Assembly (NCBI RefSeq): GCF_005047655.1
Contig: NZ_SUKF01000003.1
Span: 372,001 to 436,000 of the forward strand
Direction of reading: 5' to 3'
Length of the DNA stretch: 64,000 nt
From: Sinimarinibacterium arenosum
Lineage (GTDB): Bacteria; Pseudomonadota; Gammaproteobacteria; Nevskiales; Nevskiaceae
Below are positions 56,216 to 64,000 of the stretch, piece after piece. Position numbers and translations under genes: made by a program. Under the pieces are notes generated by a model. That model was not told the DNA's origin and ran no database searches. It saw nothing but the letters and a program-made list of their open reading frames with translations. Position 1 is the first letter of the stretch. Each line of letters opens with the position of its first letter.

Positions 56216-57289
56216 TCAGCGCGGACGTTCGACCAGTTCCACACGCCGGTTTTCTGCACGTCCCGCGTCTGTCCGGTTGCTGGCCACAGGAGCGAGATCA
56301 CCCACGCCGGCCGGAACCAGGCGCGAGGCGGCAATGCCGTACTGAGTGACCAAAGCGTGCACCACGGCTGCGGCGCGACGCTGGGACAGACTCATGTTGA
56401 CCTCATGCGTGCCCACGCTGTCCGTATGTCCGACGACATACAGCGTGAGCCCACCTTGCTGCTTCAGCAATTCGGCGATCTGATCGAGCGCCGGCGTCGA
56501 CTCGTCGCTCAAGGCATCGCTGCCGAAATCGAAGTAGATATTGCGCAGTGCGATGCGACCGGTTTCGCTGATGGCCTTGTTCATTGCCGAAGCGTCGATG
56601 AGTTTCTGCTCCATCGCCGTACTTTCAACAACATCGGCGAGGATGATGGCGCGACCCGATGTTTCCTTGACGACCGTGGAGCTCTTGAAGCCCACGTAGA
56701 CCGCCACATGTGTGTGACCGTTGGCACTGCGGGCGACCAGGAAGTAGGCGTCATTGGGATCAGGAAACGAGTAGTACGCGCGATCACTGCCGGTTGAGGC
56801 GCCGGAGTCGGCGAATGCCCGGCGCTGGCCATTGCCGAACAGCACCTCCAGCAGGAGCGGACGTCCACCGCATTCGGCTTTGCTGCAGCGATACAGCACC
56901 TTGTAGCCCTGCTGCGCCAGGCCCTGCTCGTAGTTGCGGAACACCTCCAGTGCGCTCCGACCCGCCGGCGCGGCGTACATCAGGCGCGTGACCGCGCCTT
57001 CGAGTCGCTGCCCGGGCTCGGTGGTCCAGCCGCCATCCCGCTTGAGCGGCTTGCCGAGCGGCAGCCAGTAGCTGTCGAAGGTCTTGTTCTGGCTGCGCAA
57101 TAGGCAGGCGCCTTCATAACGCTGCACCGCCGGGTGCTCCTGCGCGGACGGATCGTCGGTGCAGCCCTGTGCGCGTGCGTCCATGCCGCAAAGCTGCAGG
57201 CCGAAAAACACCAGCGTGACGGCGACCGTTCGCCGTGATCGCGCATGGCGCGGTGTGTTCAAGGTGATGTTGCCGGTACGCAGTGGCAT
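56216..57289 (-). CDS. DUF4892 domain fused to OmpA-like peptidoglycan-binding domain
   Basis: 357 residues: a signal peptide is likely (RRTVAVTLVFFGLQLCGMDARA, cleavage near residue 40). A central region of about 45-220 resembles DUF4892, with GGWTTEPGQRLEGAVTRLMYAAPAGRSALEVFRNYE and YSFPDPNDAYFLVAR. A C-terminal OmpA domain (about 235-357) has IYFDFGSDALSDES, VVGHTDSVG and NMSLSQRRAAAVVHAL, the segments that bind peptidoglycan. Expected in the periplasm or outer membrane. The start could be one of several Met; ATG 57289 gives the basic leader. It is transcribed from the same strand as bepA, 163 bases downstream of it, and faces the SDR gene. Confidence 0.85.
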   Translation of the reverse strand: MPLRTGNITLNTPRHARSRRTVAVTLVFFGLQLCGMDARAQGCTDDPSAQEHPAVQRYEGACLLRSQNKTFDSYWLPLGKPLKRDGGWTTEPGQRLEGAVTRLMYAAPAGRSALEVFRNYEQGLAQQGYKVLYRCSKAECGGRPLLLEVLFGNGQRRAFADSGASTGSDRAYYSFPDPNDAYFLVARSANGHTHVAVYVGFKSSTVVKETSGRAIILADVVESTAMEQKLIDASAMNKAISETGRIALRNIYFDFGSDALSDESTPALDQIAELLKQQGGLTLYVVGHTDSVGTHEVNMSLSQRRAAAVVHALVTQYGIAASRLVPAGVGDLAPVASNRTDAGRAENRRVELVERPR

Positions 57290-57452
57290 CGTCGCTCCCA
57301 GTTCAGTCCCAGTCCGCAGAACTGCATTCTGTTCCCGCGCGGCGATGTCGACTCTGACGTGTTTCGCAGAACGGTGCCGATTGCGGGAGGAGAGTGTGAC
57401 GCAGTTCGCGACGCGCGCCTGATGCCTGCTCGTGGCTCGCGAGGGATGCCGC

Positions 57453-58934
57453 CTAGCGCAAGGCGTCCGCCGCGGCGCGCTGGCGTCCCTGCTGCGGCCG
57501 CCAACTCTCCGGAAGCGTGCCGCGGATTTCCTTGCGTTTGGCCAGCAGGCGTGCGCGATCCTGTTCGTTCAGATTCGGCAGGCGCAGCCCGGCATCAAGT
57601 TGCGCCAGCGCATTGCCGGCGTCGCCGCGCAGGAACAGAAAGGTGGCCATCTGATACGACGCTTCGACCATGTTGCCGCTCTCACGGGCCGCCTGCGCCA
57701 GCAGGCTATAGGTCTTGAACTGCGTGCCAAGCACCTGGTCGCGGGAGATCAGCACCTGGCGCGCATCGTCCGGCCGGCCTGCAACCATCAATGCGTCGGC
57801 GTAGGCCAGGATTGCCGGCGCGTAGGCGGGGTATGCCTGCAGCGTGCGTTCTAGTGTGGCGACACCGTCGGCAATCTTGCCGGTCTGCAGTTTCAGCGTG
57901 CCGTCAAGCAACTGCACATGCGCCTGCCGCGGTTGCGCCTCGCTTAACGGCGCCAGGGTTGCGAGTGCCTGGGCACTCTGTCCGAACTGTTCCTGCGCCA
58001 GCGCGAGGCCGTACCGGTTGGCTGGCGTATCCCGACCCGCACTCAGCTGTGCGCTGAAATAGTCGACTGCCTGACTCGGATGGTCGACGGTCAAGACACG
58101 AGCGCGTGCTTTCATCAGCTCGAAGTCAGGTGAAGACTGGGGAGCGACCTGCGGAAGTTCCGCCGCGCGTTCGCGCGCTTCGGCGACACGATTGGTGTTC
58201 AGTGGATGCGTTCTCAGGATCTCGGGAACGCCAGTGCCATAGAGTCGTGACTGTTGTTCCAGTTTCTGGAAAAAACTGCCCATGGCGTTGGGGTCGAAGC
58301 CTGCTCCGGACATGGTCTGGACGCCGATGCGATCCGCTTCCTGTTCGTGCGCACGGGTGTAACTGACCTGGCGCTGGTAGTTCATTGCCTGACCGACCGA
58401 CAGCGCGCCGATGACGACATCCGGATCAGCCGATCCGGCAATGATGGCGGCAATCACTGCAAGCCACGTGGCAATGCTCGCGACTTCAGTGTCTTCGCCG
58501 GAGCGAGCGATATGACGTTGGGTGACGTGCGCCAGTTCGTGCCCCATGACACCCGCTACTTCGCTTTCATTGTCTGCAGCCAGCAACAGCCCGGCGTTGA
58601 ATCCTACATAACCGCCGGGCAGCGCGAATGCATTGACCCTCGGGTCGGCGACAACGAAAAACGTCAGATCAGGTGCCTGTGTCTTGCTGTGTGAGGCCAG
58701 CTTCCAGCCAAGCGCACTGATGTAGGTGGTGATTTCGGGATCTTCGAGGATGTATCCGACGCGATACAGCTCGGACATCACGCGGGCGCCAAGTTGTTTT
58801 TCCTGCATGGGCGTCAGCGTGTTATCTGCGGGCTCTCCGATCTGCGGCAGGTCGAGCGCGGACGGCGGAACCGCGGATGCCACCGCAGTGATGCAGCAGA
58901 GGGCAGCTGTCAGCAGCGTCGAAAATATGCGCAT
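57453..58934 (-). CDS. BepA-like periplasmic M48 metalloprotease/chaperone
   Basis: 493 residues. An N-terminal signal peptide (MRIFSTLLTAALCCITAVASA, cleavage near 20), an M48 peptidase domain with the zinc motif HELAHVTQRH (HEXXH, about residue 148), the third ligand in EADRIGVQTMSGAGFDP, and C-terminal TPR repeats (about 310-475). This layout is that of BepA/YfgC, which degrades or refolds stalled outer-membrane proteins such as LptD. I start at ATG 58934; a frame open to 59108 lacks a signal-peptide-like start. The same DNA strand carries psd and the copper genes upstream. Confidence 0.9.
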   Translation of the reverse strand: MRIFSTLLTAALCCITAVASAVPPSALDLPQIGEPADNTLTPMQEKQLGARVMSELYRVGYILEDPEITTYISALGWKLASHSKTQAPDLTFFVVADPRVNAFALPGGYVGFNAGLLLAADNESEVAGVMGHELAHVTQRHIARSGEDTEVASIATWLAVIAAIIAGSADPDVVIGALSVGQAMNYQRQVSYTRAHEQEADRIGVQTMSGAGFDPNAMGSFFQKLEQQSRLYGTGVPEILRTHPLNTNRVAEARERAAELPQVAPQSSPDFELMKARARVLTVDHPSQAVDYFSAQLSAGRDTPANRYGLALAQEQFGQSAQALATLAPLSEAQPRQAHVQLLDGTLKLQTGKIADGVATLERTLQAYPAYAPAILAYADALMVAGRPDDARQVLISRDQVLGTQFKTYSLLAQAARESGNMVEASYQMATFLFLRGDAGNALAQLDAGLRLPNLNEQDRARLLAKRKEIRGTLPESWRPQQGRQRAAADALR

Positions 58935-59035
58935 GGAGCAGAACGATCGTGACCGCCGGCAATTTAACCGACAACGCCGGTATAGAGCATGAAACCTGGT
59001 GAAAGGTTCGGAAAAGTTCGGTTGCCGACGAAAGT

Positions 59036-59926
59036 TCACGCCGGCGTCCAGCTGCCCAGGGACTGACCTTGCCGTATCGGCTGACCGGGTTGCAGCTTCG
59101 TGTCCCACTGCACCCTCTGTCGCGGTGCAAGCAGAATCACGGTTGAACCCATATTGAAGCGACCGATCTCCGCGCCTCGCGGCAAGGTCACCGGAGTCAT
59201 CGGCTCATATTCGGTTGGTTCGGCACGCAGATGCGGCGGCGACACCATGCCAGCCCAGACCGTTTCCAACGATCCAACGAACAGTGCGCCGACCATGATC
59301 AGGCCGACCGGGCCGGCGTCTGTATCGAAGATCGCGTTGAGGCGCTCATTGCGTGCGAACAGATTCGGCAGTGCGCGTGCGGTGGCGGCGTTGACGCTGA
59401 ACAGTCGGCCCGGAACGTACGTCCAGCGCTGCAGGCGACCGTCCAGCGGCATGTGGATGCGGTGATAGTTGTATGGCGCCAGATAGATCGTGCAGAACTC
59501 GCCATCGGCAAATGCAGCGGCTCGTTCCGTGTCTCCGGCGAGCAGGTCCAGCAGCGAGTAGCTGTGTCCCTTGGCCTGAATCAGGCGCCCATCACGAATC
59601 TGGCCGAACTGGCTGACGGTTCCGTCGACCGGACTCAGAAACGCCCGTGGATCAGCGGCGAGGGGGCGGGCACCGGGCTTCAGCGCTCGCGTGAAAAAAT
59701 CGTTGAAGCTGACGTAGTCTTCGACGCGGCTGCGTTCCGCCTCGGTCAGGTCGATCGTGAATCCGCGCATGAACAGGCGGATCAGTGCATTCTTGAATCC
59801 GGGATGCTGGATCTGTGCAACACGGTGCACCATCGACGATAACCATCGTGTGGGCAATACGCGCTGAAGCCCCGCAAACAACTGATCACCCAGGCCCGCG
59901 CGCTCACCTGCTTCGGTAGAGTTCAT
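59036..59926 (-). CDS. psd: Phosphatidylserine decarboxylase proenzyme
   Basis: Makes phosphatidylethanolamine from phosphatidylserine in the inner membrane; the proenzyme cleaves itself to form a pyruvoyl group. 296 residues. The autocleavage/pyruvoyl site is FNMGSTVILL (the family form is LGST; cleavage between Gly and Ser, near residue 253). The catalytic His region YHRIHMPLDGRL and SPVDGTVSQFG, with the conserved Asp, are visible. I use ATG 59926 because a GTGAGG site precedes it; a GTG at 59938 overlaps the end of the upstream copper gene (GTGA) and adds 4 residues. Confidence 0.94.
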   Translation of the reverse strand: MNSTEAGERAGLGDQLFAGLQRVLPTRWLSSMVHRVAQIQHPGFKNALIRLFMRGFTIDLTEAERSRVEDYVSFNDFFTRALKPGARPLAADPRAFLSPVDGTVSQFGQIRDGRLIQAKGHSYSLLDLLAGDTERAAAFADGEFCTIYLAPYNYHRIHMPLDGRLQRWTYVPGRLFSVNAATARALPNLFARNERLNAIFDTDAGPVGLIMVGALFVGSLETVWAGMVSPPHLRAEPTEYEPMTPVTLPRGAEIGRFNMGSTVILLAPRQRVQWDTKLQPGQPIRQGQSLGSWTPA

Positions 59927-59934
59927 CGCGGGCC

Positions 59935-60369
59935 TCACGTAGGGCGGACTTCGAAACTCGCAGAAACCTGCTGGTCGCCGCAGTGGATCGTCAGCTCACT
60001 GCGATCGCCGCTGCGCAGATCGCGCTGCGCACGGAACAGCATGATGTGATAGCTGCCCGGTTTGAGTTCAGCCGTCCCGCCAGCCGCAAGCTCGATGCGT
60101 TGATCACGCAGCATGCGCATGACGCCGTCCTCGGCCACGCTACGGTGCAGCTCGGCGGCGCCGAAGTCAGCGCCGGTGACCCGGTCGCAAACCAGATCGT
60201 TGTTGCCGTTGTTGCGCAACGTCACATATCCGGCATGCGCGCTGGCGCCAGGCGGGGCCTCACGTATCCATGCGTCGGCGGCGCTCAACACCGGTTGCGC
60301 GGCTCCGGAACAGGCGCCGCACAGAATCATCAAGGCAACGAGACAGGATCGGTACAAAGCGCGTGTCAT
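59935..60369 (-). CDS. Periplasmic copper chaperone PCu(A)C
   Basis: Metallochaperone that delivers Cu(I) to the CuA centre of cytochrome c oxidase, with SCO proteins. 144 residues with an N-terminal lipoprotein-like or signal sequence (LMILCGACSG, a lipobox-like Cys at about 20). The copper-binding pattern H-X10-M-X21-H-X-M is intact: His in ELHRS, Met in RML, then YHIML. It shares 4 bases with the SCO gene (overlap) and ends next to psd, so the three genes SCO, PCuAC and psd are probably one transcript. Confidence 0.9.
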   Translation of the reverse strand: MTRALYRSCLVALMILCGACSGAAQPVLSAADAWIREAPPGASAHAGYVTLRNNGNNDLVCDRVTGADFGAAELHRSVAEDGVMRMLRDQRIELAAGGTAELKPGSYHIMLFRAQRDLRSGDRSELTIHCGDQQVSASFEVRPT

Positions 60370-61052
60370 GAGCGGTTCCTGAGCACAGTGCCGAGGTCGC
60401 GGACCAATGCGTCGACCTGATGCGGCGGAGTGAAATAGCCTGCGATTCGAGCTTGCGGGTCGATCAGTACCAGCGCAGCCGAGTGGTCCATTGTGTAGCT
60501 TTCGGGCGTATCGCCCGGCACCTTCAGATACGCGACGCCGAGCGTCTGTGCCATCTGCTTGAGTTGTGGTTCTTGCGTGGTGACGCCGATGAAATTCGGG
60601 CTGAAATACTGGACATACCGCTTCAGCGTCTCAGGGGTATCGCGTTCGGGGTCGATGGAGAACAGCGCGACGGTCAGATTCGACGATTCGCTGCCCAGCT
60701 GCGCTTCGACCGCCTTGAGCACGCCCAGCGTCGTCGGGCAGATATCCGGACAGTAGGTGAAACCCGGGAAAATCAGGGTCCAGTGTCCCAGCAATGATTC
60801 GCGCGTAAAGGGTTGGCCGTCCTGATCGATCAGACTGAATTCCGGCAGCGAGCGAGGCGCCTTCAGCAGCGTGCCCGAACCGATCGCGATGTTCTTCGGG
60901 GAGGACAGCAGAGCGGCCGCAATCAGGCCAAGGATCAGTGCCGCGACGCCGGCGAAGACGATCAGGGCCTGACGATTGTTCGGGGGCGATGAAGAATTGG
61001 ATGAAGACAAGGCGTGGTCCTGACGTTGGCGTGCTGTCGGCGAGAGCCGCAT
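60366..61052 (-). CDS. SCO1/SenC family copper-binding protein
   Basis: Thioredoxin-fold protein that assembles or reduces the CuA site of cytochrome c oxidase. 228 residues: a short cytoplasmic part, one membrane anchor (about 28-50, ALIVFAGVAALILGLIAAALL), and a periplasmic domain with the copper-binding CPDIC motif (about 100-104) and the later His (TMDHSAALVLID, about 190). The start ATG 61052 is the first in frame; a TTG at 61010 (SSSNSSS) would remove 14 residues. It is divergent from prmB with a 60-base gap. Confidence 0.92.
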   Translation of the reverse strand: MRLSPTARQRQDHALSSSNSSSPPNNRQALIVFAGVAALILGLIAAALLSSPKNIAIGSGTLLKAPRSLPEFSLIDQDGQPFTRESLLGHWTLIFPGFTYCPDICPTTLGVLKAVEAQLGSESSNLTVALFSIDPERDTPETLKRYVQYFSPNFIGVTTQEPQLKQMAQTLGVAYLKVPGDTPESYTMDHSAALVLIDPQARIAGYFTPPHQVDALVRDLGTVLRNRS

Positions 61053-61112
61053 AATGCGCGGCCATTATCCCATAGCTGCCGAGCCAGATCGTCTGCCCGA
61101 CATGATCCGCCC

Positions 61113-62012
61113 ATGATCCGCCGTTTCGAAACCGATGCACTCAACACTGTTCGCGACCTGGTGCGCTGGGGCGCCAGCCGTTTTCGCGAAGCCGGGCTGC
61201 ATTACGGTCACGGTACCGATAATGCGCTCGACGAGGCCTATTTTCTGACGCTGTGGGCGCTGCATCTGCCGATGGATCTGCCGGCGATCTATCTTGAGTC
61301 GACTGTGACCTCGGCCGAGCGCAGTGCTGTTATCAAGCTGCTGCGTTCGCGGATTGCAACGCGCAAGCCTGCGGCTTATCTGATCGGTGAAATCGAGTTC
61401 GCCGGCATGCCTTTTTTCGTCGACGATCGGGTGCTGGTGCCGCGCTCGCCCATTGGCGAGCTGATCCGGCGTGATTTCGAGCCCTGGCTGCAGGGCGCGC
61501 CTGAACGCATTCTCGATCTTTGCACCGGCAGCGGCTGCATCGGCATTGCCTGCGCCAGTCAGTATCCGCAGTCCGAGGTCGATCTGGCGGACATCAGCTC
61601 CGGCGCGCTGGCCGTTGCCCGCAAGAACATCAAGCGACATGGGCTGGAACAGCGTGTGCGTGCGGTGCGCTCGGATGTCTATGACGGGCTTGGCGACGCG
61701 ACCTACGATCTCATCGTGACCAATCCGCCCTATGTCGGGACCGCCGAGTGGAAGGGGCTGCCTGAAGAGTACCGCCATGAGCCGCGCATCGCCCTGGAGG
61801 CCGGCAGTGACGGTATGGATATCGTCGAGCGCATTCTCACCGGCGCGCCCGAGCGCCTGCGTCCAGGCGGCCTGCTGATTTGCGAAGTGGGCGACAGCGT
61901 CGAGGAATTCGATGCACGTTGGCCGCGGCTTCCGGTGACCTGGATCGAATTCGAACACGGCGGCGACGGCGTGTTTCTGATCTCCCGCGAAGACCTGGTT
62001 GCATCTCTCTAA
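61113..62012 (+). CDS. prmB: 50S ribosomal protein L3 glutamine methyltransferase PrmB
   Basis: SAM-dependent N5-glutamine methyltransferase that modifies L3. 299 residues: a helical N-terminal domain (about 1-90), the SAM-binding motif ILDLCTGSGCIGIACA (about 130-145) and the catalytic NPPY (about 204-207, TNPPYVG). Relatives HemK/PrmC share the NPPY motif, but the N-terminus (MIRRFETDALNTVRDLVRWGASRF) and the neighbour aroC fit PrmB. Start ATG 61113; the open frame to 61014 is not family-like. It ends 3 bases before aroC, as in E. coli, where prmB precedes aroC. Confidence 0.95.
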   Translation: MIRRFETDALNTVRDLVRWGASRFREAGLHYGHGTDNALDEAYFLTLWALHLPMDLPAIYLESTVTSAERSAVIKLLRSRIATRKPAAYLIGEIEFAGMPFFVDDRVLVPRSPIGELIRRDFEPWLQGAPERILDLCTGSGCIGIACASQYPQSEVDLADISSGALAVARKNIKRHGLEQRVRAVRSDVYDGLGDATYDLIVTNPPYVGTAEWKGLPEEYRHEPRIALEAGSDGMDIVERILTGAPERLRPGGLLICEVGDSVEEFDARWPRLPVTWIEFEHGGDGVFLISREDLVASL

Positions 62013-62015
62013 GTC

Positions 62016-63116
62016 ATGTCCGGCAACACTTACGGCAAGCTATTCTGCGTCACCAGTTTCGGCGAATCGCACGGCGCGGCGATCGGCTGCGTTGTCGATG
62101 GCTGCCCGCCGGGTCTGGACCTGTGCGAGGCCGACATTCAGGGGGATCTTGACCGTCGCAAGCCCGGCACCTCCAAATATGTCACCCAGCGCAAGGAACC
62201 GGATCAGGTTGAAATCCTGTCAGGTGTATTCGAGGGCAAGACCACCGGCACGCCGATCGCGCTGCTGATCCGTAACACCGACCAGCGCTCGTACGACTAC
62301 GAGAAGATCAAGCAGGTGTTCAGGCCGAATCACGCCGATTACGCGTATGTGCAGAAGTACGGCATCCGCGACCATCGTGGCGGCGGCCGTTCCAGCGCCC
62401 GGGAAACTGCGGTGCGTGTTGCTGCCGGCGCGATCGCCAAGAAGTTTTTGCAGCAGCGCGTCGGTATCGAGATTCGTGGCTGTCTGGAACAGATGGGGCC
62501 GATCAGCGTGGATCGCGTCGACTGGTCCGCGGTCAACAGCAATCCGTTTTTCTGCCCTGATCCCACTCGCGTGCCGGAGCTAGAGGCGCTGATCGATCAG
62601 TTGCGCAGCGACGGCGACTCCATTGGCGCACGTCTGTATGTCGAGGCGCGCAATGTGCCGCCGGGCCTCGGTGAACCCGTGTTCGATCGCCTTGACGCCG
62701 ATATTGCGGCGGCGCTGATGTCGATCAACGCGGTCAAGGGTGTCGAGATCGGCGACGGCATGGCGGTTGCCGCAATGAAAGGTACCGAGCACCGCGACGA
62801 GCTGAGCCCGCAGGGATTCCTGGCGAACCATTCGGGGGGGGTTGCCGGCGGCATCAGCACCGGTCAGACCGTGGTCGCACGCTACGCGATCAAGCCGACG
62901 TCGAGCATCACCACACCGGGGCAGAGCATCGATGAGACCGGTGCGGCGACGCCAATGCGCACCACGGGTCGCCACGATCCCTGCGTGGGCCTGCGTGCAA
63001 CGCCGATCGGTGAGGCGATGCTGGCGCTGGTGCTGATGGATCACTATCTGCGCCAGCGCGCACAGAATGCCGACGTCGTCGTCGACACGCCGCGTATTCC
63101 GGGCGGGACCGACTGA
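62016..63116 (+). CDS. aroC: Chorismate synthase
   Basis: Forms chorismate from EPSP using reduced FMN. 366 residues, normal length: [27 protein letters not shown] (about 3-28), the [21 protein letters not shown] segment, [13 protein letters not shown] (about 114-126), and [13 protein letters not shown] and [13 protein letters not shown] near the end. With aroA in the same window, two of the last shikimate-pathway steps are encoded here. It precedes an MFS gene and follows prmB by 3 bases. Confidence 0.97.
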   Translation: MSGNTYGKLFCVTSFGESHGAAIGCVVDGCPPGLDLCEADIQGDLDRRKPGTSKYVTQRKEPDQVEILSGVFEGKTTGTPIALLIRNTDQRSYDYEKIKQVFRPNHADYAYVQKYGIRDHRGGGRSSARETAVRVAAGAIAKKFLQQRVGIEIRGCLEQMGPISVDRVDWSAVNSNPFFCPDPTRVPELEALIDQLRSDGDSIGARLYVEARNVPPGLGEPVFDRLDADIAAALMSINAVKGVEIGDGMAVAAMKGTEHRDELSPQGFLANHSGGVAGGISTGQTVVARYAIKPTSSITTPGQSIDETGAATPMRTTGRHDPCVGLRATPIGEAMLALVLMDHYLRQRAQNADVVVDTPRIPGGTD

Positions 63117-63117
63117 C

Positions 63118-64000
63118 ATGCGCTTGCTCTCTGTAGGCGCGACGCGCCTGCAGACGCGTCTGGCCGGGTTCTATTTCTTCTACTACGCCACGGTTGGCGC
63201 GTTCCTGCCGTACTGGGCGCCCTATCTCGCTGCGCGAGGATTTTCCGCCGAGCAGATGGGCATCGCCTTTGCGCTGATGGGAGTGATGCGGTCGATCGTG
63301 CCGATCGCCTGGGGCACTTGGTCCGACCGCAGCGGCCACCGCATCGTGCTGATTCGTGGTGCAGCTCTGGCGGCGCTGGCGATGTTTCTGGCGATTCCGT
63401 TCGTCGACGGCGTGCTGCGCATTGGGCTGCTGATGGTCGGGTACACCGTGTTCTGGCACGCACTGCTGCCGCAGTTCGAAGTCGTGGCGCTGAACCATCT
63501 GCGGGTCAAGGGCGGGGACTACAGCCGCGTGCGCTTGTGGGGTTCCGTCGGCTTTGTGATCGCGGTACTGGGGCTGGGTTTTGCCCTGGATCTCACTGGC
63601 ATCCTGTGGCTGCCGTGGCTGGTCGGCATTTTCTGGCTGGGCATGGCGGCATCAGCGTGGAGCGTGCCGGAACCGCCGTCCACGCTGACGCCCGGCGCGG
63701 TCCGCAACTCGATCTGGAGCACGCTGCGTCAGCCGCAAGTGCTGGTGTTTTTGGGTATTTGTTTCGCGTCGCAGCTGAGTTTCGCGCCGTACTACAACTT
63801 TTTCACGCTGTTTCTTGAACGCCATGCGTACAGTCGCAGCGCCGCCGGCCTGCTGTGGTCGCTGGGTGTCGTTGCCGAAATCGGCTTGTTCATGGTGGCC
63901 GGTCGCCTGATCGGGCAGTTCGGCGCACGGCGGTTGCTGGTCATTGTGCTTTTCTGCACGGCTATCCGCTGGGGTGTTACCGCTGCGGCGGTCGACAGCT
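63118..64000 (+). CDS. MFS transporter, MFS_1_like (cut by window end)
   Basis: Inner-membrane transporter; only the first 294 residues are inside the window. The ATG 63118 begins MRLLSVGATRLQTRLAGFYFFYYATVGAFLPYW-like, with repeated hydrophobic helices (about 15-37, 48-68, 78-97, 100-115, 140-160, 165-182, 207-225) and the MFS loop GTWSDRSGHRI between helices 2 and 3. It resembles the HcaT/YihN-like (phenylpropionate or nucleoside-type) group by FYFFYYATVGAFLPYW and the RLWGSVGFVIAV segment, which does not establish a substrate. It starts 2 bases after aroC and is likely in the same transcript as prmB-aroC. Confidence 0.85.
   Translation, partial: MRLLSVGATRLQTRLAGFYFFYYATVGAFLPYWAPYLAARGFSAEQMGIAFALMGVMRSIVPIAWGTWSDRSGHRIVLIRGAALAALAMFLAIPFVDGVLRIGLLMVGYTVFWHALLPQFEVVALNHLRVKGGDYSRVRLWGSVGFVIAVLGLGFALDLTGILWLPWLVGIFWLGMAASAWSVPEPPSTLTPGAVRNSIWSTLRQPQVLVFLGICFASQLSFAPYYNFFTLFLERHAYSRSAAGLLWSLGVVAEIGLFMVAGRLIGQFGARRLLVIVLFCTAIRWGVTAAAVDS

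Overview
The window is GC-rich bacterial chromosome with almost no non-coding space. Gene content and order point to a gammaproteobacterium: secG, tRNA-Leu(GAG), initiator tRNA, rimP-nusA-infB-rbfA-truB-rpsO-pnp as in E. coli, and ubiG-mtnA-gyrA-serC-pheA-hisC-tyrA-aroA-cmk-rpsA-ihfB-lapAB as I remember it from Pseudomonas. The PHA regulator phaR, the unfused tyrA and aroA, and the PCuAC/SCO copper genes would suit a basal lineage (Nevskiales or Xanthomonadales relatives), but that placement is only a guess. There is no plasmid, phage, insertion sequence or CRISPR array.

Layout. 1-10260: tail of tpiA, secG, two tRNA genes, then the translation/RNA-decay operon, each part with recognisable promoters and terminators. 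10088-10444 is the only gap above 300 bases; it holds a possible small RNA and an AT-rich stretch. 10445-11953 (minus): phaR and gluQ. 11954-17701 (plus): a four-gene module of a HAD phosphatase, an alkyl-DHAP-synthase-like flavoenzyme, a GlpD-type glycerol-3-phosphate dehydrogenase and an FGGY kinase. 17719-18488 (minus): queF overlapping a DUF962 membrane protein. 18612-26439 (plus): smc, zipA, ligA and an MscS channel. 26444-27537 (minus): yciB, a YciI protein and a BolA protein. 27639-33111 (plus): yciO, a site-2 protease, trpS, scpA-scpB and rluB; SMC and its partners ScpA/ScpB therefore lie about 8 kb apart. 33092-38282 (minus): an SDR, a degenerate GGDEF-EAL protein, a mupP/gph phosphatase, ubiG and a methylthioadenosine/SAH deaminase-like hydrolase. 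This block runs divergently from mtnA, and both flanking enzymes act on methylthio compounds.

38337-55038 (plus): mtnA, gyrA, a secreted histidine phosphatase, a vapBC toxin-antitoxin pair in an AT-rich pocket, then a long amino-acid and translation run: serC, serA, pheA, hisC, tyrA, aroA, cmk, rpsA, ihfB, lapA, lapB. It joins serine synthesis, the shikimate end-steps, CMP kinase, ribosomal protein S1, IHF and the LPS regulators LapAB. 55211-56194: an extended SDR. 56216-61052 (minus): DUF4892-OmpA lipid/envelope protein, BepA-like protease, psd, PCuAC and SCO copper delivery proteins. 61113-64000 (plus): prmB, aroC and the start of an MFS transporter cut by the window end.

Most of the window is conserved housekeeping sequence. 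The parts most worth a second look are the AGPS-like/GlpD/FGGY module, the vapBC pocket with its palindromic operator, the small-RNA candidate after pnp, the strong hairpin before pheA, the U1-U72 initiator tRNA, and the GGDEF-EAL protein that has lost both catalytic motifs. I saw nothing that I could firmly call a previously undescribed system.
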